DNA of 64,000 nt from assembly GCA_019925095.2 (NCBI GenBank), contig CM034395.1, positions 15,298,213 to 15,362,212 on the forward strand. Direction: 5' to 3'. The notes below the pieces were generated by a model, which was not told where the DNA came from, did no database searches, and worked only from the letters and a program-made list of their open reading frames with translations. The position numbers and the translations under genes are program-made. This document shows, piece after piece, positions 10,422-22,381 of this stretch. Numbering within the stretch: the first letter of the stretch is position 1; each line of letters opens with the position of its first letter. The stretch comes from Dendrolimus kikuchii (taxonomy: Eukaryota > Arthropoda > Insecta > Lepidoptera > Lasiocampidae).

Positions 10422-13400
10422 ATGTACAATAACTTGCTTAGTGTTTTATTATTTTTTGGTAAGTTTTAGCTTATATAGTATTTCTTATTAGCTATAACAC
10501 TCAAATGTTTAGTTTAGCTTAGAACATACTCTCAGTTACACTGCTTCGAAGAGATCACTTATGGTGTTAAGGCTGCTTATTATGTTATGTTGTTAAAAAT
10601 ATATTTACCTGAGCATTTTTGGTACTTAATTGTTATTTTGGTAAGCATTAAAGGATTGTCTATCTACTTATATATAACTGTGAGTTTATTACATAAAATT
10701 TATACGCCCTTGAGTTCGTCTGCACTTTACTTGAAATTCCCGCGGGATTCCCATGACATAAAATACCGCAGGATTTGAATAAAAAATGTAAGCTATCTTT
10801 TTAATAGAAACTGTGTCGGAATAAGCTAATTTTTGTGCACCCGAACAAATTCAAACCGCTTCCGGGACAAATTCCGCAGGATAAAAAGTATCACACATTT
10901 TATTACATTAAATTTCGTATCGATCAGCATAAAAAACCATTGGACTTCGATTTTTTTTACTGGCCATTTAAAATCATTCCCAGACAAACCCGTGGGATTC
11001 CCAGGATAAAAAGTAGTGCAGAGTTTAAATCTAAGAATTAGATGTCGATTAGCGAAAATCGCATCGAAATCGGCTTATAGTTTTTACGTGAATCTCGAAC
11101 AAACAGACAAGAAATCTAAAAAAACTTCAACGGGTGAGTGGAAAAAGGAATCGCAACGGACAAGTGGAAAAACTTCAACTATAATAACAAAATAAATCGC
11201 AACAAAAATTTAACTTGCAGTATTAATTAGTAAATTGGACAAGTACATTAACAATCTGCCCGTAAATTTTCAAGTTATAATTTTGTTGCGATTCAGTTTG
11301 TCACTTGTCAGTTGAAGTTTTTCCACTTGTCCGTTGTGATTCGTCTTTCCACTTGTCCGTTGCGATTCATTTTTCCACTTATCCGTTGCCATTCGTTTTT
11401 CCACTTATCCGTTACGATTCGTTTTTCCACTCATCCGTCGAAGTTTCACTTCTAATGTGTCCCAGCATCTATTTCGATTTTTCGCACATTAACTGCAAAT
11501 TATGATTTAGTTAGGTTAGATACATTTTAATGAATGCATTTGCATGCATTGCAATGCATGCATCACCGCAGAGATTTGAACTCAAGTCCTTCGTAGGTCC
11601 GATCGTTTCGCTGGGCAGTTTGGTGCAATCCATGCTGCATTGCGACGATCATTGGGTGGGTGCAGCCAATTTCTGCGAGACTGTCATGTCTCAAAAGGAG
11701 GTCGCGGAACGAGAAAGGGAGAGAGGTGCGTATGCGTCTCGCGGGTACCAACTTCAGTCGGGGTCCCGGAGGCGCAGAAATGCGCAAGATCTCCTCCCGT
11801 AATACCGCTGCAGAGACCCTCTAGCATCTAGGGAGCAGAGGAGTCTTCACCCCTGTTGACGAAGTGAGTTTGCCTTTCCCGGGGCATTCTCAAGCACTGA
11901 TGCGCTAGGATCAGGGTGGGCGTAACTACGTTCTAAGTCTCACGCTCTTCTTGCCATAAGCGCGGTGCACATGGGAGGAGGGTGATTTTAGTGGAGTATT
12001 GAGTCATCAAGTCTCCACACAAGCCGGCGATTTGACTCTGGTGCGCCCATTCGTGGTTGACACCTCTCGTCGCTTTGGTCTAGTCCCTAGTAAAGGACCC
12101 GGTAATGTGCGAAACGCATTTCGCCCGCCTCAAAAAAAATTATCCTCGCTCGCTTTCTCGTTTACGATACTTCCCCGGCGCTCGGCTCTCCAGGGCTGCC
12201 AATTTAGCGCTTTCGGAGCTAGATATAGCGCTTTTTAGGGCAACCCAGCTCCCAATTTTATTAAACAACTTCGAGCGCAAAATCTTGCGCTTTTTATAAT
12301 ATGCAAATATCTAATTAATTTTATAATAAATATATATGAATATCTATACTAATATTATGAAGAGGAAAGGTTAGATTGTTTGTTTGCATTGAAGAGGCTC
12401 CGAAACTACTGAACAGATTTGAAAAATTCTTTCACTGTTGGCAAGCTATACTATCCCCGGATGATATAGGCTATATTATATTTACAAAACAATTATCAAT
12501 TAACAATTATCCTTACTAAAACTCCAATAATGTAACCAAAGGTGTAAAAAAAAATACCTAAAATCGCGTGCGCTGCGAAAACTATTGATGATAGAATAAA
12601 ATAATGTACTACGACTTTGCAGAACACATCATTATTTACAAAAAGTGTCGCGACAGCATATGTCTAACTATTATATTATGCCACAATAAGGGTTCTTTTA
12701 TTTTAAAATTTTAATTAAAATGCTGCCGCTAGAAAAAGCTCTTTATTTGTATCTTGGTATTCATCTTTATCAAAATAAATTACTTCATATTCAAGACTAC
12801 TTCAATACTTTTATGTAACTTTTGAATTATTTAATTCGGACATTCCATTCGAAAGATATCACGAGTTTAAAAATGTAAGTATTAGAACACGCGGCCGTGA
12901 CGCTTTTTCGCGACAGAAAAATCCTAAGACCCCTTCTATATAGAAGCTTCACATTAAAAAAAAAATGCATCGGTTTCTCCATCGTTTGTATAATATATTC
13001 CAGTTATTTTTTTTAAATAGCTTTAATGGACAGGCACGCCATGTTTAGAATTTTATAATATTATAGATAGTATCAGACGTTCTTTTAATTTATGCAGCGT
13101 GGTCGTCCAGCAGTGCCATATCAGCGCCATCATTGGAACCATCCATAACGTCTCTTGAAGAATTTGAAATTGAAGATTCAGCTGCAAGAATAGTGAACGG
13201 ATATCAAATAGATATATCAAAAATACCGTATCAAGCAGCATTGCGCCGAAGAGTTACATCTGGATGGTCACACACATGTGGTGCTGTTATAATATCTCAT
13301 ACAGCAGTATTAACCGCTGCACACTGTGTTGACTCGTAAGTTCTTTAAATTGATAATGTATTATTTTTTATTGAGTAAATGTTTATAATCTATACATTCA

Positions 13401-14536
13401 TATAATAGGTATCTATACATTCAGTATAATAGTATTTATATTAGGAAATAATGAAACCAAAGATTTGCAAAAAAAAATTAAATTAATTTTATTTCTATAA
13501 TGTTTCACAGATATGTATCAGAGCCATCATCACTTAGAGTAGCAGTTGGCATGTCATCTCTGTTATTTGGCGGGAAAACTTATGACGTTGCTAAAGTAAT
13601 AATTCATAGTACTTACTCCTCAATGACTCTGGTAGATGATATAGCATTATTGGGAACTACTAAAATTATGTCATTTAGTACCAATATAAATTCTGTTGCC
13701 ATTGCATCAGCTACTCATTCATTGCCAGTTGGTACGGAAGCTTTGGTATCTGGATTTGGAACCACTTCAGTAAGTTCATATTTTTTATTTGGATATATTT
13801 TTCATGTCATCATGTTAATAGAAATTCAAGTAGCTGTCACAAATATTGAAAAGAATTAGCAGTGCTTGTTCTAATATTCTCAAGTGGAGACCACCCACAA
13901 CAAGGACTGAGTTTGGAAGCAAATTACACTTGCGTTTTCAAGAATGTTACGTGCTTATCTTTTGGTTTTTCATAGCTAGACTTATTTACTTTTAGTTACG
14001 TAACACGTCATTGCTGAAGAAATTTTGAATAAATTAATAATATTTAAACTAACAAAATATATGTGCTTTCAATAAAGGGGTTGAAGTTACGATACTATTT
14101 ATATATTTGCGCAGGATCAATCCGAGAGTTATCCAAGTGAAGCCACTTGGAAAGAGATTCCAAGTTACCTATAGTATATATTATGTTGCAATTCATTGAG
14201 CTTTCTTGAAACTTGTAATCCATTTGTTTTCAGTATGAAGGTTCGACTTCGTCTACACTATTAGCAGCAAAAGTGTATATCATTGATCAAGCTGTATGCT
14301 CCCGTGCTTATGTTCGCATAGCATCTATTTATTCAGGAATGGTATGCGCAAACGCAAGTAATCCATACCGGGACGCGTGTCAAGGCGACTCAGGAGGACC
14401 TTTAGTTGCCGATGGTATTTTAGTGGGTATTGTCTCATGGGGTGAAAGGTGCGCTGATCCTCTGTATCCTGGAGTATACACACGTGTATCGGAGTACAAT
14501 TCATGGATATTAACTAACTTAATACAATTGTCATAA
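10422..14536 (+). CDS. Secreted trypsin-like serine protease (S1A), four exons
   Basis: Exons 10422-10458, 13098-13335, 13511-13769 and 14234-14536 join to 837 nt (278 residues plus stop). All introns have GT...AG ends, with donors GTAAGT at 10459, 13336 and 13770. Exon 1 gives the hydrophobic signal sequence [12 protein letters not shown]; it is inferred from donor and phase and is the least certain exon. A propeptide follows, cleaved at R43|IVNG. The catalytic triad is His88 (TAAHC), Asp135 (DDIALL) and Ser231 (GDSGGP). Asp225, six residues before the serine, predicts trypsin-like cleavage after Arg/Lys. Six cysteines (73/89, 200/216, 227/251) fit the three usual insect trypsin disulphides. 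Length and layout match lepidopteran midgut or haemolymph trypsins with no clip domain, so digestion is likely but not shown. Intron 1 is packed with mobile DNA. Confidence 0.88.
11295..11445 (+). repeat. 26-bp minisatellite
   Basis: About five tandem units of roughly 26 bp built on 'ttttccacttgtccgttgcg', each diverging by a few bases. The same array recurs at about 43195-43315 and 59830-59945 in the other copies of the composite element. Confidence 0.8.
11560..12140 (+). pseudogene. R1-clade LINE 3' end (ORF2 C-terminus and 3' UTR)
   Basis: [20 protein letters not shown] and [18 protein letters not shown] match the C-terminus of the R1 ORF2 at 45250-45410. After the stop near 11800 the 3' UTR runs to AAAAAAAA at about 12132-12140 and contains 'aaaggacccggta', shared with the R1 copies at 7772-8630 and 60628-61498. 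Only the last quarter of the element is present. Confidence 0.75.
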
Positions 14537-14627
14537 CGAGGAATATTTATTCGAGGATCAATTAATTGTATTATACCAGCAATGTGATGATCAAGTTTTA
14601 ATTTTATGTTAATTGTGCAGTCGTTTA

Positions 14628-14633
14628 AATAAA
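14628..14633 (+). terminator. Polyadenylation signal of the protease gene
   Basis: AATAAA lies 92 bases after the TAA stop in a short AT-rich 3' UTR, the expected place for an insect poly-A signal. Confidence 0.65.
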
Positions 14634-15016
14634 GAGTCTAAACTTTTACATTTTGTAAGAACAATTTAGTAGTTTTATTTTTATACATTTTAGGGTCAAT
14701 TCTCATAACAAGAATAAACCGCAATTACTAATACAATTCCATATCCACATGTCCAAAGTACTTTACTTAACTGATTATAAGACGTTTAACGGTTTTATAT
14801 AATTATTTTTTTAGTCTGACGTTTCAAGTTCGTTTAAATATTCCGTTTAAATGTTCCGAAGTTGTAAAGAATATTATGAAAAATAAAATGAAAAATGCGC
14901 TTGATACTGATAGCATGTAGTTTAAGTAGTTTCCATAACATACGCGAAATCCTAAGATAATAAATACAATGATTCATTTTATTGAAACTATTTTTACCAG
15001 TTTGATGTGTAAAAAT

Positions 15017-15210
15017 ATTTTTTTTTTTTATTGCAGGAGATCAGCAGATAGGCAGACGGCCCACTTGATGGAAAGCGGTTACCATCGCCTATGGACATTT
15101 GCAACACCAAAGTTGCTGCAAATGCGCTGCTGCTCTCTTAAGGGAAACTGGAACCTGGTCACTAATGCCGGAACACAACTCAAGGTTGTTATGGAGACAT
15201 ACTTTAGACC
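15017..15210 (-). mobile_element. Tail-sharing SINE/LINE 3' end, truncated
   Basis: It starts with the T-run complement of the poly-A tail and reads 'attgcaggagatcagcag', 'gacggcccacttgatgg', 'gcggttaccatcgccta'. It breaks off after 'ggttgttatgg', so the 5' third of the element is missing. The small open frames across it are shared by all copies and are not host genes. Confidence 0.75.
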
Positions 15211-15295
15211 ACTTTTACTCGCCTTCTAACATCATAAGCATTGTCAAGGTAAAATTTGTGATTTATTTTTTATTTATCAAATAATTATTTAAATC

Positions 15296-15420
15296 CACTT
15301 TTTAACGGTTTTAAGCGCTGCATTGTAACTGATTTTTATTTCGACGTTTCGGCCACTTTTCTGTACCCGTGATCACTGATCATGAAAGACTAATATGTCA
15401 AATGTCTTCAAGATCCTCAA
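15296..15420 (+). repeat. Dispersed repeat with GTGATCAC palindrome
   Basis: 'aacggttttaagcgc', 'gacgtttcggccactttt' and 'ccgtgatcac' mark this family. Other copies are at 40027-40148 and 57284-57372 (plus) and 32150-32312 and 38020-38165 (minus). Confidence 0.7.
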
Positions 15421-17539
15421 CGGTTAAAACTTAGTTTTAAATGACGTGAAAACTTAAGAAAATAGTTTGTAAAACAAATGATAAATAAAATTACTGTGTA
15501 AACTTTTCGATCGATTTCTGAACTGTTGTGAATCATCAGAGGAGTTGAAAAAGCTGATTTGAATACAAACAACTTTCTACAGCGATGACAATCACAGGGA
15601 CAATGCGACCTGCATGTGTCATTGACATTTTTTACAAGTACATACTTAAAATGACATATACTCCAAAGGAGGATTCGTATCTTCCCATTCCAGATGAACC
15701 AATAGCACGTCCCCCAGTTATTCTGTAAAGGATTGCCGATTTTCACAAGTCCGTCCGTGATCTCGATATACAGGTCTCATGATGTTTCCTTATAATGTTA
15801 ACAGAAGGTGTATGCTAATGTACTAAGATTCGAAACAACGTTGCTACAATTACTTCTCAGTACTTAATATGATCAAGAAGCCAACACGATTTCGTATATT
15901 ACATTATTATCGTACAGCAGAGAAGCCAACAGCCTACCTGATAGAAAGTGGTTACCGTCACTATCCAGTTTCCGCAAATCCGGGCCTTACCAATATAGAA
16001 TAATACAAAATATTACTAACCTGTAGAGATCAATAACGCCAAAATCGAACCCCATATAATACAATGACCAGGAAAACAAAGAACAGTCAGTATCGGCGAC
16101 AGATTAATGAAACAATAAACTTGTTAATTAGAACTATCCCTGGCGACAGGCGTTTGTCAAATCACTTAATCTGCCCTTTGTGTCGGGTTGCGGGGGTTAT
16201 TATCAAGTCATTCAAATGACGTATGAAATATTATTTATAATCTTTTTTCATTAATAAAAATATTAAGAGGCTTTGAGCTAATAAATAAATACTGAATGAT
16301 ATTAACGTCGAATAGTAACGAAGGTTGAAAAGGGATATTAAGATGGTTTAGGCATGCAAAGATCAAAGGAAATGGATCAAAGGAACCCGACAAGAGAGTA
16401 GATTTGGCGTCTTTAGATAGCGATGCACTTGTCACGACCAAATTGCATACATCTAAACCAAAATTAGGTACAAATGATTTCAAACAGACGTTCCCATATA
16501 AAGAAGGTAATGCAGGTAGATGAAGCGAAACGTATAAGTTAATTGAAGGTCCGATATCTCTGCCTAACTTTTTGGGAAATAGGCAAGTAAAAATTGTAAA
16601 ATAAAATAAAAATAATATTTACGACTGACAACAGTGATAAAATAGAACAACAATTCCTATTCTTAAGCTACAAATTTAGAAAAATATTACCTAACTGATT
16701 TAATAATAGGAGAATTTCAAATAATTATGCTCCATTATGTCGATTAGTCGTTTTTTAATTAAATACAGGTAAAAACACTACACCAATGTAAAATAATCAA
16801 CTATATGATTTTCCAAACATGCAACAGATTTTCATTCAATATTTGACCTTGTATCTAGCAAAATTATTTCAATTAAATCATTATATATTTTGAAGAAAAA
16901 ATAACTAATTTAAGGTGTACTAGGTGTTTTAGGTGTGTATACTAAACGTGATAAAAGAAGGAAACCAATAAATCCATATTTATTATTTATTTATATAATG
17001 TATTATAAAAATATGATACACCGTTTTGACAAAATCTGATTTAAAAGTAAATATAATATTTTCTACACTACCAAGTTAACCAATATTTTCTTATAGGTAA
17101 TTTTTATCTAGTGTTTTTCAAAATAGCCAATTTTAAAACTGAACGTTCCTGATTCACAGCAGATAAACGGTTGCATCGCGTGAAATCGCACATCGTCGCG
17201 TCGGAGCGATGATTGCCTGCGTTTGATGACATGCGACAGTATTTTGTGCACTTCGTTTAAACCGATCCCATCGCTCACAAAGTTAATTATAGAGTTGACT
17301 TGTCGACGCATTGAACAATAAAAGAGGAAGTTTAATGTAACATTTTTATGCTAAAGTTAACGCATCAGTCGGAAATCCATCCCATCGTCAACGATTCTGG
17401 AGCATTTCTTCGTCCATTACACTTCTTTTGTAGATCAGACGTGCTGTTACTGTTGAAGAGTTTGAAAGAATACTAGAAGCAATTATAATAAACCAACGTT
17501 AATTTCCACTTATCTTCGGGTTAGTCACTAACAATAGAC
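15421..17539. other. AT-rich DNA; one very old repeat fragment
   Basis: No gene is supported; a 109-codon minus-strand frame (15417-15746) overlaps the preceding repeat and has no domain. At about 15915-15990 'cctacctgatagaaagtggttacc' type text is a diverged minus-strand copy of the tail-sharing SINE family. Confidence 0.5.
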
Positions 17540-17822
17540 TTTTTTTGCTGGAATAAAGCAGACAAACTGACGACTCACCTGATGGAAAATAATTACCTAC
17601 ATCTACAACGCCAAAGGTGCTACCAATGTGCTGACGGTCTCGAAGCCGGGGAAACTGGGATCTGGCCACCGATGCTGAAAGACAACGCAAAGTCGTTATG
17701 ACGACATACTCTAGATTTAGACCTAAATTGGGGGCTCCCATGGCTATCCAGAGGAGGAAATGCACTACCACCCGGCTGAGGGTTTGCTTAGTCGCCTATT
17801 ACGACAAACCACCCAGTCGCAT
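17540..17822 (-). mobile_element. Old copy of the tail-sharing SINE family
   Basis: 'gcagacaaactgacgactc', 'aacgccaaaggtgctacc', 'aaagtcgttatgacg' and 'agtcgcctattacgaca' follow the family order in minus orientation, with many substitutions and small gaps. Confidence 0.65.
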
Positions 17823-18113
17823 GAATTAGTAAGTTGAGAAGGCTCGGTAGCACCTGCGTATCATTTAATTAATGTAGATTTTAATCCTAGCGAAGAGCAT
17901 GCATCGATTAAGTAGTCTTCTTCCCTCAGATATTTCATGCTCATGCATGCTCCATGTGATAATGGACAAAATCAACATAAAAACCAATGCATCAAGATTA
18001 CTTAAATGAGATCCGCCAATTCGTTTTGGATATTAACATGGTGCGTATACGAGTACTCTCTTTTCTTTGCGAAATTAGAAGGCCCGAGCCCATTCATAGA
18101 TAGCTTGATATTG

Positions 18114-18872
18114 TTACGTGCGAGCGGGGGTACGCACTTGGTATTGGAAGGAAACACCAGTTCTTATAAAGTAACGCCTTTATTGACTTACAACAGCCAC
18201 ACGTTCAACCTCGCTGCAGGGTTGCCCCTATACGCACGACTAACAATGCACTGTCCTGACGATAAGGTGTCCCACTTACAACACCGTCGCCGATATTGCG
18301 TAGACCACCTCCTGCTACTGCAGTGCTCACCTTCGATATTGTCGCGTGTAGCTCGCTTCTGGTTCGTCTCTCGAACTACACTACACTCCTCCTGCACTTA
18401 ACTGTCCACTAAACTTGTCACTAAATTCACCACTTAACTCGTCACTGTCTTCTATTAAACTTCTCTTTCAACTCTTCCGTATCGCACTTATCGCTTCGCT
18501 GTCTTGAACTGAACTCAACTCTAAACTGTCCGGTAGGCGCGCCTTAAGCTGCTTATATATATACCAGGAAGAATTTTCTGGAACCCATAATTTCGGTATT
18601 CTTTTATTTACTATCTGTCCCTTTCTAAACATCTATCTATCTCTGTCTTTTCCTTCCCGAACCTTCTATTCGAGAACTTTCGTTTATACATCTATCCTTT
18701 TCTAACATCTATCTATCTCTGTCTTTTCCTTCCCGAACTTTCTATTCTAGAACTTTCCTTCATCGTCTATCCCTTTCTAAAATATATCCGTCCTTGTCTT
18801 TTCCTTCCAGAATTTTCTAGTTTCTACTAAAAGTTCAGATGGTTCCACCATCATTCGCCACATTATTAATCT
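18114..18872 (+). mobile_element. LTR-like block with internal 76-bp tandem repeat
   Basis: It begins TGTTACGTGCGAGC and may end near ATTCGCCACA (18872). It includes a TATA-like 'cttatatatatacc' (18550-18563). No clear target duplication was found and no coding sequence is attached, so this is a tentative solo-LTR call resting on the TGTTACG start it shares with 2553 and 21066. Confidence 0.3.
18603..18825 (+). repeat. 76-bp tandem repeat
   Basis: Units start at 18631, 18707 and 18783 with a partial unit before. Each contains 'ctctgtcttttccttccc', 'aactttc' and 'ctatccctttctaa'. The third unit is the most diverged. Confidence 0.75.
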
Positions 18873-18879
18873 AAGACGT

Positions 18880-20620
18880 TCTTTTACAAAATTCACCGAC
18901 TTCACGTTGGAAATAGGAGCTATTACAACTCCAATATTTTCAAATGATTAGCAAGTATTCTTTGTTTACACAGAAGCTCTGATCGGGGTCGTCCCCTCTA
19001 AATCAGACTATTACAAAGACGGGCTTTGAACACTCGCGTCACCACGCGCTGTGCTTCTGATTGATTGCCTCATTTGAATCCAGCAGAGATTCGATTATGA
19101 TTAGCATCTATCAGATTTGTGAGTCGTCTTTTGTGACATTGTCGATTCTAAGAAACGAAATTTTGCATTTTATAATTTCGTACACATTCCATAGTGAGTC
19201 GGTATCGTCTGTTAATGGATTAATAGTCAATACAATTTTTAATTTGTGGAATATATTGTTATAGTATATCAATGGAATGCAATATCAAAACTTCTGTTAC
19301 AGTTTGATAATTAGCAATTTCCTTAGTAAATAGGCTATGGCTTCTATAAGTACTCCACACTGATTTAGCATAGCGCTTACGCTTCGTACTTGCAAAATAG
19401 TGGACGTGATTTAGTTTGCATACTTTTTTATGGTAATAAATCTACTTACTTTATTATATTTTATCTGCTTATTAATATTCCGTTGCCTCCAGTCTGTTTG
19501 TTAACAACATGACCCTTCCATAAATTGGTTGATAGGTGTAAACGTATGCCTTAGGGTATCAATAAAAAAGATTATGAGATTTTATCGGCTTAAAAAGAGA
19601 AGTAGTCAGTTAATGAGTTATTGAAAAAGCATTGAAATATTTTCTAGTAGCAAAAGCATTTCATATTTGATATGATTAAAAGATATGTATACTACTTGTT
19701 AAGACGAATTATTATTTCTATCTCGCATTATTTACGTAGATATGTACATATAAAACTTACAATTTTTTGACCTTATTATCTATTGCCGCACTCGGAATCA
19801 GGTAATGATCCGTACAGTTTTAAATGGTGTTGGCTGAATTAAATGTTTTATTTTCTTTAAATCTGAATTTTGATTAAATAATAGTGTATCAGGCTTTTGG
19901 TAAGTATTACAGATGTGTTTTTATGTTTGTACATTTTTTATTATATTTATATTATATATTATTTTTACTTAATTTACATTAGTCAGAAAGTATAAATAAA
20001 TGTAAACAAAATTGCAGGTAACAGCTAATTTAAATGTCGGCAATAATCTGTCGTTGTTTTTCTGGGAAAAAGTTTCTTCTAGAACATACTCAAATATTAA
20101 ATTAACCAATTACAATTTTGAATAAAAACAAAAAAGTATTACAAACTTACATCAAATTATTTGAAAGCTGTTGTCACTTTGTGAATATCGTAATCCGTTT
20201 CCTCGTACTATACTGCTACAATACTCTTCTGTTATGACTCTTCAATCAAATTTCATCCCAACTTAAGAACAACTAGGTTTGTTTTACTTCGCAAAGGTGC
20301 CTTAATAAGGACTTTGTCGTTACACGTGCAGAATTTTATTTATGACACCCCTTTATTTAGACGTTTGCCTTCTCTTTCTTTGTCGTGTATGTTTTATTCT
20401 CTCTCTCCGTCGACTCGTAATAAATTTTGGGGTGATCCTGAATTAACAATACTATAGTCATAATTCGCCAGCCTGTTGCGGGGAATTTATCGGGATGTTT
20501 AACGATTTATTTTATATTTAATGGGTTTTAGTGATTTTTTTATATTATTGTAATTATATAAATGAAATTTATAAAGTTAATATAATTAATATCGGAGATC
20601 ATCAGAGGTTATCACTAGTA
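18880..20620. other. AT-rich DNA, nothing recognised
   Basis: No open frame with a domain, RNA gene or repeat family was recognised here. Confidence 0.5.
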
Positions 20621-20621
20621 T

Positions 20622-20815
20622 AATCATCATCATCATCATCCGAGCGTTAAATTCCGGTTGCGTTCGGAGCTTTCACTCCGACGCCCAAGCTCCGCTTTCC
20701 TACTTTTTCTACTCCACTTCGCGCGGTCTTCAGCATCCCCCGTTTTGAGACCATTGATACGCATGTCATCCTTCACAATTTCAAGCCAACATTTCTTATC
20801 AGTAGTATAATGTCG
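20622..20815 (-). mobile_element. RTE-like LINE C-terminal fragment with (GAT)n tail
   Basis: The minus strand is open for over 50 codons and reads KCWLEIVKDDMRINGLK, then DAEDRAKWSRKSRKAELGRR, then stops and runs into a GAT-repeat tail (20622-20641). 'DMR..GL...DAxDRAKWR..SRKADP' is the known end of lepidopteran RTE/Proto2-type endonuclease-reverse transcriptases. Only the 3' end was inserted. Confidence 0.65.
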
Positions 20816-21065
20816 ACAATTTACACTAAAGTACTTTGCCCATATACAGATAAAGACTGCTCACTGGGAAAGTTGAAGACAAGAGACCTTCCGATAGATC
20901 TCCAAATAGGTGAATTAACCAGGTTGGTGACCAACTGAATATATCAATAAATTCGACACTGCATTGTGCTCAAACACCATCTGCATGGAAGATAACAATT
21001 ATTCACTCTCATTAAGGTCATAATCCTCAGCAACAAGGAAACAAATTAGAGGAAGAAAATATTAT

Positions 21066-21507
21066 TGTTACGAGTAACAGGACTCGAATTAAAATGCCGT
21101 TGGAATTTCTATAGATTTTATTAGAACTATACAAACACGTATAACACAGGTACAAATATAACTGAACACAACCAGTCCAAACGTAAAGCACGATTCAATA
21201 ACATGTGCATAGTTCGTCACTAAATAGTTTACCGAATGTACACAAGTCTTGCTCCACTTGTGGTTATCGCTCGACTGCCTCATCTCTCAGTTGGGGCATT
21301 GCTTTATACTGTACCGATGGAATATGTCTGCCCGACCGCGTGAACCGAATTTTCTAGAATCACACCTGGCTGACTACCATAAAAGATTACAATACGCAAT
21401 GGGCTGTTTTTCTAATCACAAATTTTAAACACAAAGTAAAAAAAAGAAATCCAAATGCCGAAAGGTAATAAAATGCAGGTGCGAATTTGTCTTTGTCGGT
21501 CGTAACA
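21066..21507 (+). mobile_element. LTR-like block with TGTTACGA...TCGTAACA ends
   Basis: The 442-bp block has 8-bp perfect inverted ends and TG...CA termini, contains 'gctttatactg' (a TATA-like site) and is homologous to 2553-3085. Flanks (ATTAT and GTATT) do not form a clean duplication. A solo LTR is the best reading. A MITE with 8-bp TIRs cannot be excluded. Confidence 0.5.
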
Positions 21508-21639
21508 GTATTAAAACTTAAGCTTTTACAAAATCTATAGCAAGGAGACGTACGTTTTTTGCTTGTATGTGTTATTATCTGTACAATAATTGTATACACT
21601 AAGGATAATTCCACCTTACATATCACAATGCATTTGTTA

Positions 21640-21765
21640 CTAGCTGTACCTATAACTTCGTTCCCTCGGGACTACCTTAAAATTGTTGTTACAATTCGTG
21701 AAATCGGTTCGGAGCTTATTAAATTCATACAGATAGACAAAAACTCTAAAAATGGTCATTTATGA
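21640..21765 (-). mobile_element. Degraded Helitron 3' end
   Basis: Read on the minus strand it ends ...GTACAGCTAG|T, and contains 'ccgatttcacgaattg', the usual text upstream of lepidopteran Helitron 3' ends. The rest of the element was not found. Confidence 0.4.
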
Positions 21766-21975
21766 TTATGCATCGTGTAAACAGCAATTTTTACTTAAAC
21801 ATTTTATTTATTTTAAAGACACATACAGGTACTTAAATTACCTTACGATAATGTTTTACAATTAACTTTGTTGTGTATACTTTTTACTTTTCAACCTGGC
21901 TCAAAACAGTATATTCATTTGATTTCTGATTTTAAGTAATTATAATCCGTCTATAGCCCCTATAAATATAAAATA

Positions 21976-22381
21976 CTAGAATATGCCCGGGATTTCGTCC
22001 ACGCTTGACTTGAAATTCCCGCGGTATTCACGGGATAAGAATATCACATATTTTGTTACATTAAATTTGTTATCTATCAGAAAGAAAATTCCACTGAAAA
22101 TCGTTTTTTTTACTGGCCATTTTAAATCATTCCCAAACTAATTCCCTTGGGGTTTCCAGGATAAATAGCGCAGATTTTAAGTCTAAGAATTTGCTGTCGA
22201 ACAGTGAAAACCGCATCGAAATCGGCCCAGTTGTTTTTACGTGAATCCTGAGCAAACAGACGACAAATCTAAAAAAAATGTATCGTGTTCTCCATCGTTT
22301 ATATACTCTATTCCAGATGGTTTTTTTTAAACAGATTCAATGTACTTGACAGGCATGTTTAGAATTTTATAATATTATAGA
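21976..22381 (-). mobile_element. Non-autonomous Helitron with both ends
   Basis: On the minus strand it begins A|TCTATAATATTATAAAATTC (22381) and ends ...CATATTCTAG|T (21976), the TC...CTAG ends and A/T target expected for a Helitron. It is 406 bp and has no coding sequence, so it needed a helicase from elsewhere. The subterminal hairpin is degenerate. It served as the template to define the split copy at 10697-13067. Confidence 0.65.

Larger units (their letters stand above)
11117..12958 (+). mobile_element. Composite foldback-like element, copy A
   Basis: Its order is: inverted minisatellite units and an inverted repeat (11117-11290), a 26-bp minisatellite 'ttccacttgtccgttgcg' (about 11290-11445), an R1 LINE fragment, a block containing 'tttagcgctttcggagct' (12190-12300), and a Helitron-like stretch from 12344 to a conserved end near 'tctatatagaag' (about 12955). 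The same order, variously interrupted, recurs at 43130-46950 and 59690-62015. Its ends are set precisely by comparing the split Helitron around it with the intact copy at 21976-22381. Confidence 0.6.
10697..13067 (-). mobile_element. Non-autonomous Helitron split by a later insertion
   Basis: Two pieces, 10697-11116 and 12959-13067, align with the continuous Helitron at 21976-22381 ('acttgaaattcccgcgg', 'tactggccat', 'ttctccatcgtt', 'tagaattttataatatta'). On the minus strand it starts at 13067 as A|TCTATAATATTATAAAATTC, the Helitron 5' pattern. The 3' CTAG end has decayed. The break falls inside an A-rich stretch, where the composite element at 11117-12958 inserted. The whole lies in intron 1 of the protease and its 5' end is only 30 bases from exon 2. 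Confidence 0.65.

Noticed and set aside
11305..11505. 66-codon frame with repeated 'FHLSV'-like units
   Set aside because: This is translation of the 26-bp minisatellite, not a repeat protein.
15417..15746. 109-codon minus-strand frame as a gene
   Set aside because: It overlaps a dispersed repeat and shows no domain or intron signals.
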